Shown piece by piece: positions 23,701-35,015 of a stretch of DNA of 64,000 bases. Where the stretch lies: contig JAQFVV010012416.1 of NCBI GenBank assembly GCA_028023455.1, positions 9,243,967-9,307,966 of the forward strand, written 5' to 3'. This DNA comes from Epiperipatus broadwayi (taxonomy: Eukaryota; Onychophora; Udeonychophora; Euonychophora; Peripatidae). The position numbers were made by a program, and so were the translations under genes. Position 1 is the first letter of the stretch. Each line of letters opens with the position of its first letter. Below the pieces are notes generated by a model that was not told where the DNA came from, searched no databases, and worked only from the letters and a program-made list of their open reading frames with translations.

Positions 23701-24016
23701 AGTATAGGGGATTTAAACTCAGATTTTCAAGCACCCTTCAACTATCCACACTATCTCATACAGCTGATACACATGACCACAAACATGTAGAAAAGATAAA
23801 TAATCACCAATATATGTATTATATATATGTATGTGATTATATATATGTGTGGGGGATGATAATCTGGACCAACTGATGAGTGCTGGTTTAGTACGAAATA
23901 CATATATTGGTGATTATTTATTTTTATACATGTGTGTGGTCATGTGTATCAGTTATATGAGATAGTGTGTACTGTTGAAGGGTGCTTGAAAATCTGAGTT
24001 CAAATTCCCTATACTG
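23701..24016. repeat. Family B ribozyme-SINE as an inverted dimer (palindrome)
   Basis: The left arm (23701-23815) is the reverse complement of the right arm (23902-24016) with few mismatches. The right arm carries the hammerhead followed by a tRNA-like stretch with an A-box-like TAGTGTG region and a B-box-like GAGTTCAAATTCC. The left arm keeps the tRNA-like end and the 3' half of the ribozyme but has lost CUGAUGA. This resembles the layout of ribozyme SINEs such as schistosome SM-alpha. The same unit recurs at 12341-12633 and in part at 15.3-15.4 kb. Confidence 0.65.
23868..23911 (+). ncRNA. Type I hammerhead ribozyme, family B (best-preserved copy)
   Basis: In order this reads ACCAA, CUGAUGA, stem II GUGCUG-GUU-UAGUAC, GAAA, UACAUAU, A, UUGGU. 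All canonical core bases are present. Stem I pairs ACCAA with UUGGU (5 bp) and, beyond a UGG bulge, a further 6 bp (AUAAUC with GAUUAU), as in natural type I hammerheads with loop contacts. Stem III is about 3 bp (AUA with UAU), and cleavage would fall after AUA. Two other copies of the family keep a pairable stem II with different bases. Activity is inferred from structure only. Confidence 0.72.
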
Positions 24017-25428
24017 ATAAAATATAAGTGAATTCTATAATGATTCAAAGAATGATGAAAAAAGATATTTCTTAAAAAATTCAATTTTAAATATTACTGT
24101 TAATATAATGACATTTTTTTATCTTCTAAGAAATAACTTAAAAACTTATTTGGACATTTATGAAGAATAAAATAAAAACAAAACCAATGAGAAGATTAAC
24201 CAGGCTATCAGCATTAGAAACTAAATAATATTTTAAAATTTTCTGGATGGTCCTTACCATCTCAAATCACATGACAAACAATGAATCACAGCATCTGATA
24301 TACCTTATATTATTTTCCTTAAAAAAGGTTCCATATATCTATTTATATCATTATCTTGTATTCAGATTTATACATTTTCAGAAAAAAAATCATTAGATCT
24401 GATCCAGATTGAATCACTTCAGCGATTTATGTATTTATTTTGTCAAACTTTATAGGCCTTTAATATTTAAACATTTTTGGAAATAATACTTTTGAATTTT
24501 CTAAAAATGATTACTTTTCATGTGCAGGATATAAATTTCTCAAGTGAATTCAAAAACAAATGAGGTTTCTTCTGCCCAAAATAAAAATAAGAATAAAATT
24601 AACAGGACTCTAGATTTTCAGGAGCAAATTCTATTTTTTTTTTACTCTGGATTCTTCCACCTATGAATAATCAATAGATGTTAGATAATTATCCTAGCTC
24701 TCAGGGTAATTCTATCCATACTACCAATCTAGTTTCCAATACATGGCCTTCATTAATGCAGACTTTTGGACCTAGATCTTTCAGATCTAATATATATCTT
24801 TTATCCAGAAGCCATCTTTTAATCTTTTTTTTCTTTCCAAAAAGCTGTGAGTCTGAAATTTAAAAACATATTAATGTTTTGAATCCAAGCTTATCTGCTC
24901 AGAAAGTTATGGAGATCTGAGATCAGTACCATATCTATATATTTTGGTGTCCTCAATTTTATAATAATTGTAAGATGCTTTAGTTCTTTGGCTATATTGA
25001 GTATAAAACTTAAGACAACCCTCATTATATACAATGTCTGAATAGTAAATTCTAGTTATTCTACTCTTGTTTTATATAAAGATATGACTTTTTTAACTTC
25101 TGAAACAAATCATCTGCCTCCTTCCACATTTTGAAAACAGAAGAACAAATTGTCAAAGCGGATTCTCAATGGAATTTCTCATGCCAGAATTGTTTTTGTT
25201 TTCTATTTTTTGTTTTTATGATGACAATTAAAAATGATGAAAATGTAATAAAAAATCAATAAATAATATTACAATGTTACTGTTACTGAAAGAATTTAAA
25301 TAATTTAAGTTAATAAATATCACCAATAATAGTAATGCAATAAACTATGATTATAATACGCATTGTATTTCACTATAAACTCATCAACACTCCTTTAACA
25401 CCTTAAGCAAATAATTTTATTTATTATA
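24017..25428. other. Intronic sequence with one old family A relative
   Basis: At 24650-24800 the order ACTCTGGATT, AATCAATAGATG, CTAGTTTCC, GGCCTTCATTAATG and CCTAGATCTT follows family A at low identity. The rest is unremarkable. Confidence 0.45.
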
Positions 25429-25466
25429 ACAGTTTCGACTGTACTAGCAGTCTTCGTCAGATCTAC
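25429..25466 (-). ncRNA. Hammerhead-like ribozyme motif P1 at the PLE 3' end
   Basis: On the minus strand the order is CUGACGA, an extra A, stem GACUG, loop CUAGUA, stem CAGUC, GAAA, then CUGUU. The 5-bp stem II is perfect. ACUGU is nearly self-complementary, so stem III would have to form between two RNA copies, as described for the small PLE-associated hammerhead variants that cleave as dimers. U7 is C, which the core tolerates. Stem I is weak (2 bp). Confidence 0.6.
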
Positions 25467-25475
25467 AACATAAAA

Positions 25476-26550
25476 AATTAGACAAATATTATATCAATAC
25501 AACCAAAATTCTTATTCTTCATATTCTCATATAAAATTATAATAAAACAAAATAATATAAAACAAAAACAACTCAATCCAAAAACTTTTCAACCAAAATT
25601 TTCCCAAATCTTTTAAAAACCCAAAACATAAAAACTAAACTATAAAAAATTAATAATAATAAAAAAATAAAAAATAATAATAATAATAAATTAAAAAAAT
25701 AATAATAAAAAAATAAAAATAATAAAAAAATAAAAAATTATAAAAAAACAATAAAAAATAATAACAAAACAATAACAAAAAAATTAATAATAAAAATATA
25801 AAAATTTCTTTAAAATCATTTTTAAATTATTTTTTAAGATTACAAGCAAATAAATGTATTAAAACAATTCAAATGTTATCATCAAACCATTAAAAACAAA
25901 ACCCTTAAAACCCATTAAAACATTAATCTAAAAATTAATACCAAAAATTATCATTTTTAACATAATTAATTACATATATAAGACCAAAAACCCAAAATCA
26001 AAAAATTAAAATTAAAAAATAAACTTAAAAATAAAAATTAAAAAATCAAAAAACAAAACATTAAAAATCAAAAAACAATAAACTAAAATCATTCTTTCCC
26101 CCTTTTACACTCCCATTTATACCCTACTTACTTCATTTTATACCTTCATACCATCCCCTCAATTCCCTTCCTCATATATACTCTAATACTCCCTACCATC
26201 TTTACTTATTTCACTACCATCTTATAACATTTAATATCAATACAAACTTAACTATTTTTACCTTAACTTTTCTTCTATCTTCACTTTTCCTCCATCTTTT
26301 TTTTTATTAACCACTTCCCAACTTCCTTTCTTTCCCCATCAATTAGCTCCCCTATTAACCACTTCTATTACTTAATTACCCTAACTTTTAATTCATTATT
26401 AACCACTTCCCAACTTCCTTTCTTTCCCCATCACCTAGCTCCCTCTATTAACCACTTCTATTATTTAATTACCCTAAATTTTAATTCTTTACTCTATCAA
26501 GCTTTACATTTCCCCTCACTTAAATCATTCTACACTTTTCTACTGTTTAA
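25476..26550 (-). other. Almost G-free stretch (plus strand), 3' region of the PLE
   Basis: The plus strand is built nearly only of A, T and C: first A-rich simple sequence (AATAATAATAAA type, 25620-25800), then C/T-rich sequence (26090-26550). A segment with AACCACTTCCCAACTTCC occurs twice (about 26311 and 26402). No coding was seen. In the sense of the element the strand lacks C. Confidence 0.7.
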
Positions 26551-26552
26551 TT

Positions 26553-27630
26553 TCACACTACCAAAGTCCTTATCCCTTTTTCTCTATTAATACTAGGCCT
26601 TATTCTCTTAATTAACAATGATTCTCTTATCTTCCTGTCCCTTCTACTATTTGCAAAACTAATCATTTTTATACTTTCCTTCTCCAAATCATGCCCTGTC
26701 TCCATCATATGCACAAATACTGGTCAACGTTTTTCATGCCTATGTTGCCTCAGCATTGTATATATAGAGTTCTTTGTCTCACCCACATATTTATTTCTAA
26801 CCCCCTTACCCCTACACTTTTTACACTCTATCATATAAACCCCATTAACATAATTCTTCTCTTTATCTATATATTTATTATCCAAAACCTTCATCAAATT
26901 TTTTCTCTTATTTACTATTCTGTATTTCACATCATTTCTATGTTTTACATTAAGCTTTTCAATTATACTATTAATCTTCCTAACTATTCTATAACCACGT
27001 ACTCTTATTCCTATATATTTGTTTTTCCTATCCCTTTCAATTACTCTTCTCTCATTCTCTTCTTCCTTTCTACATTTCCTTTCTACACTCTCAATACTCC
27101 TCTTTATTATCTTTTCTGGATACTCACTATCCCTAAACTCCTTAAATATCATATCTATTTCCTTTTTATAATCTTCTCTATCTCTGCAATAATTATTTGC
27201 TCTAAATACTCTTGATGATGTTATAGCATTAATTTTAAATTGCTTATCTACATCAGACTCCCAATTCACTATATTACCCTTCTCCATTTTTCTAAACAGC
27301 CCTGTTCTCACTTTACACTTCCCTTTACTATATTCTTTTTTCATCATTATATCCAAATACATCAATTCATTATTCTTTTCCTATTCCATTGTGAATCTTA
27401 ACTTCTTATCCAACTTATTAACCTTACTTTTTTACTTGTCTTTCAGTCTTACTAAATATCAATAAGAAATCATCTACATATCTCTTAATTAAAATTGGTG
27501 CATTTTCCTCCTTCACCACAGCTTCTTCCATACCTTGCATGTAAATATCACTCAACACTCCACTTAATGCCCCTCTTATCAATAACCCTTCTTTCTGTTT
27601 ATAATAACTCCCATTGTACTGAAAGCATGC
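26553..27630 (-). pseudogene. PLE polyprotein remnant: reverse transcriptase (motifs B and C onward) plus GIY-YIG endonuclease
   Basis: The upstream piece translates to NGSYYKQKEGLL...LSGVLSDIYM and then RYVDDFLLIF, which carries the YVDD catalytic aspartates of the RT palm. A one-base frame change near 27425 and an in-frame TAG just above 27365 separate it from the main open frame (26724-27365). That frame continues the RT thumb (LMYLDIMM, SSRVFRANNYC) and enters a GIY-YIG nuclease, seen as NGVYMIECKKC followed by YVGETKNSIYTMLRQHRHEK. A TGA at 26724, plausibly a mutated CGA, interrupts it. The same frame then continues with a matching nuclease tail (VHMMETGHD...ISFANSRRDR...ESLLIKR) to a stop at 26553. 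The enzyme would copy RNA into the genome and nick the target. This copy is dead. Confidence 0.85.
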
Positions 27631-28506
27631 TCAGCAGGAATAAAATCAATTTTTAAAATAACACATCTACCTTTTCTTTACAAATGTCTGAACATTTATA
27701 TGTTTAAAATTAAAACTCATATAATAATAGATCTAAAATATAATAACAAGTCATTTCTGGCCAGGAGGAAAAAATTCCTAATATTAAAATAAAATAAAAC
27801 TGAGACTACCAAAATTATAGTTACCAAATCATATTAGTTTAAGCAGATTTGCTTACATTCAAAACATTAGACCATTTTGAATTTCAAACTTTTATCTTGA
27901 ATAGTAAAATAGAGTTAAAAGTGATTGCTTGTTGCATAATTGCATTAATTTTGGCTTTGAATCCCAAGCCTTATTAATAAAGATAAAACTAATCTGATAG
28001 TGGGATTTAAATGAATATATATTGCAAAAAAAAAAAAAAATAGGGATAAGGGTTGGCTCTTGTTTTATTTTTGGAAGATCTGACAGTGTTATAAAAATAA
28101 AAAAAATTATGAAACCAAAGATTCTTAAATAGAGATAACTATAGAATGTCATCTTGTAATATACAGTAGAGTCCTTGCATCATGAAATGGATTAACACAA
28201 ACAAAGAATCATGTAGTATTCTCCTTAGATTTTCTGGTGTAATACTTCATCTCATCTCTATAGTCTGATTCAAGTGAAATGTGACAGTGGCAAAAGTATT
28301 TAAATGTATTTCTTAATTTATTATTATTAAATGTTTAATTTAAATTATAATCTGTTTATTGATAGGTTTGTTTGTTTGTAAACACATTTACTTTAGTTAG
28401 AATAAAATTTTAAAAACAAGGTTTAATATATTTCTATTCAATATAATTTGTTCGAATTTAGTACATTTAATATAAATCACTGGCAATGCAATATGATATT
28501 AAAATA

Positions 28507-28853
28507 TCACATGATCACCATTCCTTATATTTACAAAAGCTGTTTACACAGAGGCTAAACTCTTCATACAGTAGCACCACTCAGTGCAAGCCAGTATAAT
28601 CAATGGATGCAAGATTTTTATAGTGAGTTAATAGGCAAAAGGTGGCTTCTGGAGTGTTGCATTAAATCTTAAGATCTAGATGCAGTGCTCTCAGATCCAA
28701 GGCTCCTCTCTGATGAAAGCCACAAGCTAGAAACTAGTCTGGTGATATTGGATGAGTAAGCACTAGATAGGGATTTTATGCAAAAACCTTCATACAATTG
28801 CTCTGACTTGCACTGAGTGGCACTATTGTATAGAGAGTTTAGCCTCTGTGTAA
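28507..28853. repeat. Family A ribozyme element (copy 3)
   Basis: It is bounded by ACAGAGGCTAAACTC and its reverse complement GAGTTTAGCCTCTGT, with the tail CACATGATCACC outside on the left. The left arm is eroded in its middle, while the right arm carries the ribozyme at 28695-28753. The end bases differ from copies 1 and 2 (GAGGC for CAGGC), which indicates a subfamily shared with the copy at 45.15 kb. Confidence 0.68.
28695..28753 (+). ncRNA. Hammerhead-like ribozyme, family A, with paired changes in stem II
   Basis: CUGAUGA (28710-28716), A, AGC-CACAA-GCU, A, GAAA, CUAGU, C. Compared with GGC/GCC in the other copies, stem II here is AGC/GCU: both partners changed and pairing is kept. The outer helix AUCCAA/UUGGAU is intact. 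The inner stem I (UCCUCU/UGGUGA) has lost pairs. Confidence 0.55.
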
Positions 28854-29299
28854 CATTAAAATATTTTAGGTAGGTTACATAGTTTCTTAAATGCAGAGCA
28901 GTGGGTAGATGAACAAAACTATATAGTCAACAATTTGTTTTAATACTTGTGATTTTACTTTCAATCTTAAAAGTATTTCAGCATCATTTAAAAATGAATT
29001 AAAAATAAATCTTTGATTACAATCATAAAAAAAAATAATAATAATGGATAAAAAAAATAATTTATAATTAACATTTTTATTTACTTTGCATTACAAAAAG
29101 TTTTTTCATAAATAAAAATAAGGGAAGCCAAGAAATTAATCCCTACTTTTTATAACAAGCTATTGACTTAATTAATTTGTGAACCCATCATGTTTTTATT
29201 TCAAGTTAAATATAAAAACCCCAAATGTAGTTGAAAAAATCATTTTTTTGTGTGTGCAAAGTAAATAAGTGTTGCTTATAAAATACTTTATATATATAT

Positions 29300-30962
29300 T
29301 GTGATGATCGCACATACTGCGGTCACACGTATAGATATTTAACATTTAAAGAATATTAAATATTGCGTTTGGAATATTAAAAAGTGAGTTTAAAAAATTA
29401 TAAACAAAGAAATGTTTTAATTAAGAAAAGAGAGGGAATTAGAATCGAAAAGATTCTTATCTTTTACCCTTCAAAGTTAAGATTTTGTGAAATGAAAAAT
29501 AAGTTAGAAATATTGAAATTGTATATTAGAAAATTAATAGTAATAAAGAAATCTAAATGAAAGACAAACTAAAATATGATGTATAAGAAAAGTAAAGTTT
29601 GAAAACTTTAAATAAGAATAAAATAGAAATTTAAAACATGACCGAAAGATAAGGATTTGGGTCATAAAAGTACACATTTGACAATAAAACGAAATGCGTG
29701 TATGGAGTGTGTTTGAAGTGGGATAAAGACAGCAATAATTAATGCTTGTCAAAATAAAATTAAAAAAACAATTTTATTAAAATCTGTTTAATAAAAAAAA
29801 AAAGAAATAAATAAATGTACATAGTGCTACGAAATTATGTAAAGACAAATCTACAGAATGGCCGAAGGCATAGTAAGAAAGGAAAGGTGTGAATAAAAGC
29901 GAAAACAAAGGATCGAAAGGACAAAGGACTGTGGAATTTTTTTAATTAAAAAGTTTCAGTGTAAAGATTAGAGTTGGAGACTTCTTGTCGAGAGGTTGGT
30001 GGAAACACTGCTCCGATAATAAGCAGCCATAGTTAATAAGATATGATTTCTAACGATGAAGCCTCATCAAGAATGGCTGGCTAAGGGCCGTAGTGATCGC
30101 TTGCTGATCCAGACTCACTGTGTTCTAATGGCTCCCGTCTAGATGTAACAACTGCTGACGTAGCGCCTGCCGGAGGATTCATTTTTGCCTGGTCCTAAAT
30201 GCGGAGGAGTTCCCACAACCAAAATCTAACTTAAGAGCGACCGTTCCCTGCTAAAGAAATGGAGAAATTCCATGTGGCGGTCAGCAAGACTTCGAAGTAA
30301 TTCAGAGACTTAAAAACCTAGGTAAATATGTATACTACATTTTATATTTCCATGTGCACATACCTTTATTGAGACAATGGCCAAATTCTTACTTTGAATG
30401 ATAAAGACATTCTTTAACTTTTTATATATATCCGGAATGACGATTTATAAATGTACAATCATTTATAGGATCTTTTTATTTTATTTTACTCATAGCATTA
30501 TAGCAAATAATCTGTTTTTTTTATTGAGTGTTAATGATTTAAAGTATTTCTTTTATTGTTAATTTATTCTACTAAATATATTTATTATTGATTTAAATCT
30601 GTTTCATCTCGTTCTTTGCCAATCTTAGGGTTTGGGAAAATAATTATTACTCATTATGAGTACTGAATTAACTCATGAAGGTAGTGGTGCAGTATTTTGA
30701 TCCCATTAAAATTTATAAATATCCAAGCGCTGTAACTCTGTTAAATCTTACAGCAGTCGAGAGATAGTTGACCGGGAAAGATAACCTGGGGCTATACCCG
30801 TATAGTTACAGGTTCGGTCAAGTACGGATATAGACTCATTTATGTCCGTATGTTCTCTCTGCTTGCGGTAGCGGAAAGTAGACGATCTTGAATTTTAAGA
30901 ATTCCCCATTATATATAAATAAAAGGGAAGTTTAGGCTTTCGATCGACTGGTTTCCATTACA
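29300..30962 (+). repeat. CpG-richer block, LTR-like candidate
   Basis: It begins TGTGATGATCGCACATACTG, where TGTGA pairs with a nearby TCACA, and ends with TTTCCATTACA, so the ends are TG...CA as in LTRs. It lies inside a TA-repeat, which hides any target duplication. GC and CpG rise sharply at 29990-30330 and 30760-30900. No primer-binding site or gag/pol was found next to it. It could be a solo LTR of about 1.66 kb, or an unrelated element. Confidence 0.35.
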
Positions 30963-31133
30963 ATATATATATATATTATTTTATTAAATCAGAATTAGAA
31001 ATTTTGACTGAAAACTTCACTCTGTCCTGAAAAATTCATTATTATTAAAATAAAATTAATGGAACAATTTGTTGCTCAAGATTTTTTATGAACATTCTAT
31101 GAAATTCAAGCATTGGAAATGATAGAATTGAGC

Positions 31134-31192
31134 AGTAATACATGGAACTTGAATTCGAAAGTCCACCACTCTGACTGCTGTAAACCATGAAA
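31134..31192 (-). repeat. tRNA-derived fragment
   Basis: CATGGTTTACAGCAGTCAGAG then GGACTTTCGAATTCAAG on minus have the spacing of an A and B box. Similar B-box-like text is seen at 32640-32665 on plus (TCGCAAGTCGATTC). Confidence 0.35.
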
Positions 31193-31751
31193 GGCATTCA
31201 TTAATAACCATACCTATTTTGGAATCTGGTTTTGACAATTTCTCTCTTACTAGGGTATTATCTTTTTTAGTCATCCAACTGCTTATTTGAAACTAATGAT
31301 TTTTCAGAAATGATGATGGGCATACTATTGTTATCTCTATTTAAGAATCTTTTGTTTCATAATAATTTATATAACACTATCAAATCTAACAAAGATAAAA
31401 CAAAAGCAGCTCCCTATTCTATTTTTTCTGAATAACTGGTAATTGCTAAATGTTATTAAATCCCATAATCAGATTAGTTTCTGACTCTTAGCTTTATTAA
31501 TGAAGCTTGGAATTTGAAACAGGAAGAATATAGTTCTGTATCTAGCAACTACTTTTAAATGCATTTTACCATTCAAGATAAAAGTCTGAAATTTAAATTG
31601 GCCTAAGTTTTTGAATCTAAGTCAATCTATTTGTATGGTTATATAAATCTGAGTATGTAATATACATGTTGATATAAAACAAAGTTAAATCCTGAGACAG
31701 TTTCAGAAACAATGGAGAAGATCCGGTACCGATTTAATTTGTACCCATGGC

Positions 31752-31833
31752 CATTTTGAAATCTAAAGACCAGCTAAAAACACTACTGGCACATCCAACT
31801 GATAAATGACATCAAATAATCCATACATGGTCA
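31752..31833. repeat. Second, older copy of the 32.0 kb foldback (one arm plus loop)
   Basis: ATTTTGAAATCTAAAGACC, GATAAATGACATCAAATAAT and CCATACATGG follow the reverse complement of the element at 32005-32141. Confidence 0.55.
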
Positions 31834-32004
31834 TGGTATGACCATTCATTTTTTAAACATAATTAACATCAATAATTAAAAAATTAACGTGTTGGCCAAA
31901 CTAGCCTTCCCCCTCTCTGCATACTCCGGCACTTTGCGCCATCATTATTTAATAACATTCGTACTTTAGAAGTTATAAGCATTTAGTATTTAGAGTGTGC
32001 TCAC

Positions 32005-32141
32005 CACCATTATGAGTTCTAAGGATCACCCAAAAACCACTGCTGATACATTAGAGCATCCCCATGTGGATTATTGAATGTCATTTATCGCTTGGAAGTG
32101 TCAGCGATGGTTTTGGGTAGTCCTTAGAACTCAAAATAGCG
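32005..32141. repeat. MITE-like foldback
   Basis: The arms TGAGTTCTAAGGATCACCC and GGGTAGTCCTTAGAACTCA pair, and CAAAAACCACTGCTGA pairs with TCAGCGATGGTTTTG. The inner part GATAAATGACAT on minus matches the fragment at 31752-31833. Confidence 0.72.
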
Positions 32142-33371
32142 GAGAATGTATACTAAATCAGCACTGAAGATTCAACACACATCAGATTATCAAGAAAATA
32201 AAGCTTGCTATATATAATGGATATAGAATTTTTTTCTCAAGTGATACTAAAAGAAATCTTTTGTATTGACGATTTATATTAGGTACAAAAAAAAAAACAT
32301 ACACAAAACAAAGAATAGATAAAATAAAAAAAGTATAAAAAAAATATCCTGCAAAGAAATAGAATAACACATTAACCTCTAATAAAAATAATTTACAAAT
32401 TGGAAAAAAGTTTGACTCAATATTAACCAAGAGTGAGAAGTTTTGAATTAAAATTATTTTCCCTGAGCACTGGTCATTTCAGAAAAATTAATATTTTCAA
32501 ATAACCAATAAATACATCTAAAAAATATAACACCTTAATAAGAGATGTTGACAAGACCAGATCCAAAACAAATATGATTATTAATGAATGATTTTAAAGC
32601 AATGAGAAAATGGTTGGCTTTAGAGCTCAAAATCCATGGATCGCAAGTCGATTCTATTTGATGCTTGAATATCACATGAATGTTCATGTAAATTCCCAAC
32701 AACAAATCATTGCATTAATTTTATTTTAATAATGATGAATTACTCAATTGAAAATGTAAAATAATTCTATAATAGCAATGACATACGTAGAATTATGTCT
32801 AAAAAAAATATTTTTTATTGCAAAAATAGAAAACAACAGATCTAGAAACAGAAGACAATGTGTTTAGATAATATAAGTTCTATTTAAAAACTGTGTTTCA
32901 GCAGGATAGTAGCACTGCTATATATATATATATACAGAAGACATATTAAACAACAATTACATTAATTTTAAAAAAAAAACAATTTATTTACAATATACAA
33001 AAAATGAATGGTCAAGAACTCATTCAAGAATAAAATCTTTAGAAAGTGAGATCTTGATTTTTTTTTGCTACCTTTTGGAGAACTAGGGATATCATTCTAG
33101 TTAAGTTGCCAAAAATATTAAAAAACCTTAGATAAAATTTAAGTTGTTGTAGCTCTCGGTTAACTCAGTGAAAGCATGATACTCTTTAAAATGTAGGTTG
33201 TACAGACTGTAGATAATTTTTCTAAGCCTGAGTGTTAAAGTTAACTATATGGATAATATATATTTCAATGATAGTTAAGCAGTGAATTTAGCTAACAAAT
33301 ATATATATAGCTTAATTTTGTTTGACTTATTTATTATTTATATACATGAATTCTGAGTAAGAGTAATTTAA

Positions 33372-33713
33372 TTGGTTAGCAATGAGGGCAAAAAATTGGT
33401 TAAAAAAACTGCCATTAATTTCGAAATAAGTTTTCGCACTCCACCGGCTACCAACAGGCTGAACAATAATTCAAAGGATAAAATTGCACAGGACCAAACC
33501 CCACAAGTGATGTACAAGATGACATGCCCCAAAATAGGTTGCGGGGTGCTGGCCACCAGAGTATCACAACACAGATTGCATACAATAAGGCATGAATCAA
33601 ATCTGAAGGCAACTCAATATTTTTGGAACATCAAAAAGCTTCTGGACACACATTCCAACCTACTACAGCTGAAATCATGTGCTCTGAATAAAATGACACC
33701 AAGCACAAAGTAA
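33372..33713 (+). pseudogene. PLE GIY-YIG endonuclease remnant (different PLE lineage)
   Basis: The 113-codon open stretch contains INFEISFRTPP, NNNSKDKIAQDQTPQVMYK and MTCPKIGCG. This is the pattern just before and at the start of a PLE endonuclease (hydrophobic-YK-TCP-x-GC). The expected YIGxT signature has degraded to VLATRVSQHRLHTIRHES, so the key tyrosine is gone, although RLHTIRHES still matches the helix after it. The tail (LKATQYFWNIKKL) fits the family. It is on the antisense strand of the host gene and unlike the 26 kb PLE in sequence. No ribozyme was found near it. Confidence 0.55.
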
Positions 33714-33714
33714 A

Positions 33715-35010
33715 AAAAGCATGTTTCATAGCAGATTACCCTTATGCCATCATTAGGAAATGTCTGATTCTCGATTTCTAAAAAATGGGTGGTCTACACA
33801 ATTTGCATATAATTGCATACATCAACTTTGCACAAGCTAAAACAAAATCATTGTTAGCACAAGTGATGAATATGGGAACATGTAACTCCCGAAAGTGTTA
33901 AGCTAGAAAGTACTGAAAAATAGCTTCACTGATGTGCATTGAGAGTGCAACATATAGATTGATAATTAAACTAGAAAATTATATACTTTTACCGCAGTGA
34001 ATAAATTTATTAAAGAACAAATAACAAAAAAAAAAAAGCAGAATTGACGGGATTAATATTTAAATATCTAAATTATTAAATAAATAAAATATAACAGAAT
34101 TTAGAAAATTTATCAGGCCATAATATTAGGAAATGCTACTATATAAAAATTTAATATGAAAAAGGTAGATAAGTGGAAAATCTGACATAGATCATTTTTT
34201 CCCTCTTAAATGAAATTAAAGACAATATAAAAAAAAGTGCAACAATGTTTTATTTTTAGAAGTAAATATAATCGAGAACATATCATGTTATGTAACCCTA
34301 AGAAATCAGAAGAATATAAATAGAAAAAAATAAAAAAATTAAAAATTATTTTAGTTCAAAAGCAACCTAATATACCACAAGGCTACATTTTTGAAGCAGA
34401 TGGTAACAAAAAACTGAAAAAATGGGAGATTACAATTCAGTACTTCAAGAATTGGAAAGTCACATGTTTATGGCAATAATATAGAGGAAGCATTGATCAA
34501 CCAATTGTTGATAAAGGAAGTCCAAAGCCAAACTATGACAATAGTTACTAACAGATGAGAAAGTAATTTACAAAAGATTAATAACCAAGCAATAGTATAT
34601 GAACAGAAGTAGGTCAGATCAAGGAATTCCAGATTTGAATAATAGGAGGGAAAAAAGCAGAATACTTAGAAAATTAACGATAATCATGAAAAAAAATTCA
34701 GTGAAGGCAAGAAAGAATAGAAGATCACATAGCTTCTAAATGTAAATGAGTGAGGAAAAAGGATCATCATAATGATTCCAAAACATGGTGTCAACAACAT
34801 ATATGTGGAGAAGTATGGACAGGATGAGTCCATATTTCAATAACATTTGAGTAACAGCAAAATAAGAGTAAAATGTAAGACTATCATTTATTTTGCTATT
34901 CAAAAAAGATAATTGGATGAAAGCCTTCCAATAATCCATCTTGAAAGAAACATGCATTTGTGCATAAATCAATTGTAATACATTAAAGATCAGCCTTTCC
35001 AAGCTATTGT
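33715..35010. other. Intronic sequence, nothing firmly recognised
   Basis: The A-rich, slightly coding-like text at 34330-34730 was read in all frames without a family match. It may be a very old element. Confidence 0.45.
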
Positions 35011-35015
35011 GCACA

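Larger units (their letters stand above)
25429..27640 (-). mobile_element. 5'-truncated Penelope-like element (PLE)
   Basis: Reading on the minus strand, the order is reverse-transcriptase motifs (about 27630-27425), RT C-terminal/linker part, GIY-YIG endonuclease (ends 26553), a long A/T-rich almost C-free 3' region, then a hammerhead-like terminal motif at 25466-25429. This order, RT followed by GIY-YIG with a ribozyme-bearing terminal repeat, is diagnostic of endonuclease-containing PLEs. Upstream of about 27640 the similarity stops, so the N-terminal half of the RT and the 5' terminal repeat are missing. It sits in sense orientation to the host gene. Confidence 0.85.

Noticed and set aside
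26691-27215. 174-codon plus-strand frame at the PLE
   Set aside because: It is the antisense shadow of the PLE reading frame, made possible by the G-poor plus strand.
33130-33200. tRNA-Lys-like segment (GTTAACTCAGTGAAAGCATG...)
   Set aside because: No acceptor or T stem closes and the B box is not recognisable.
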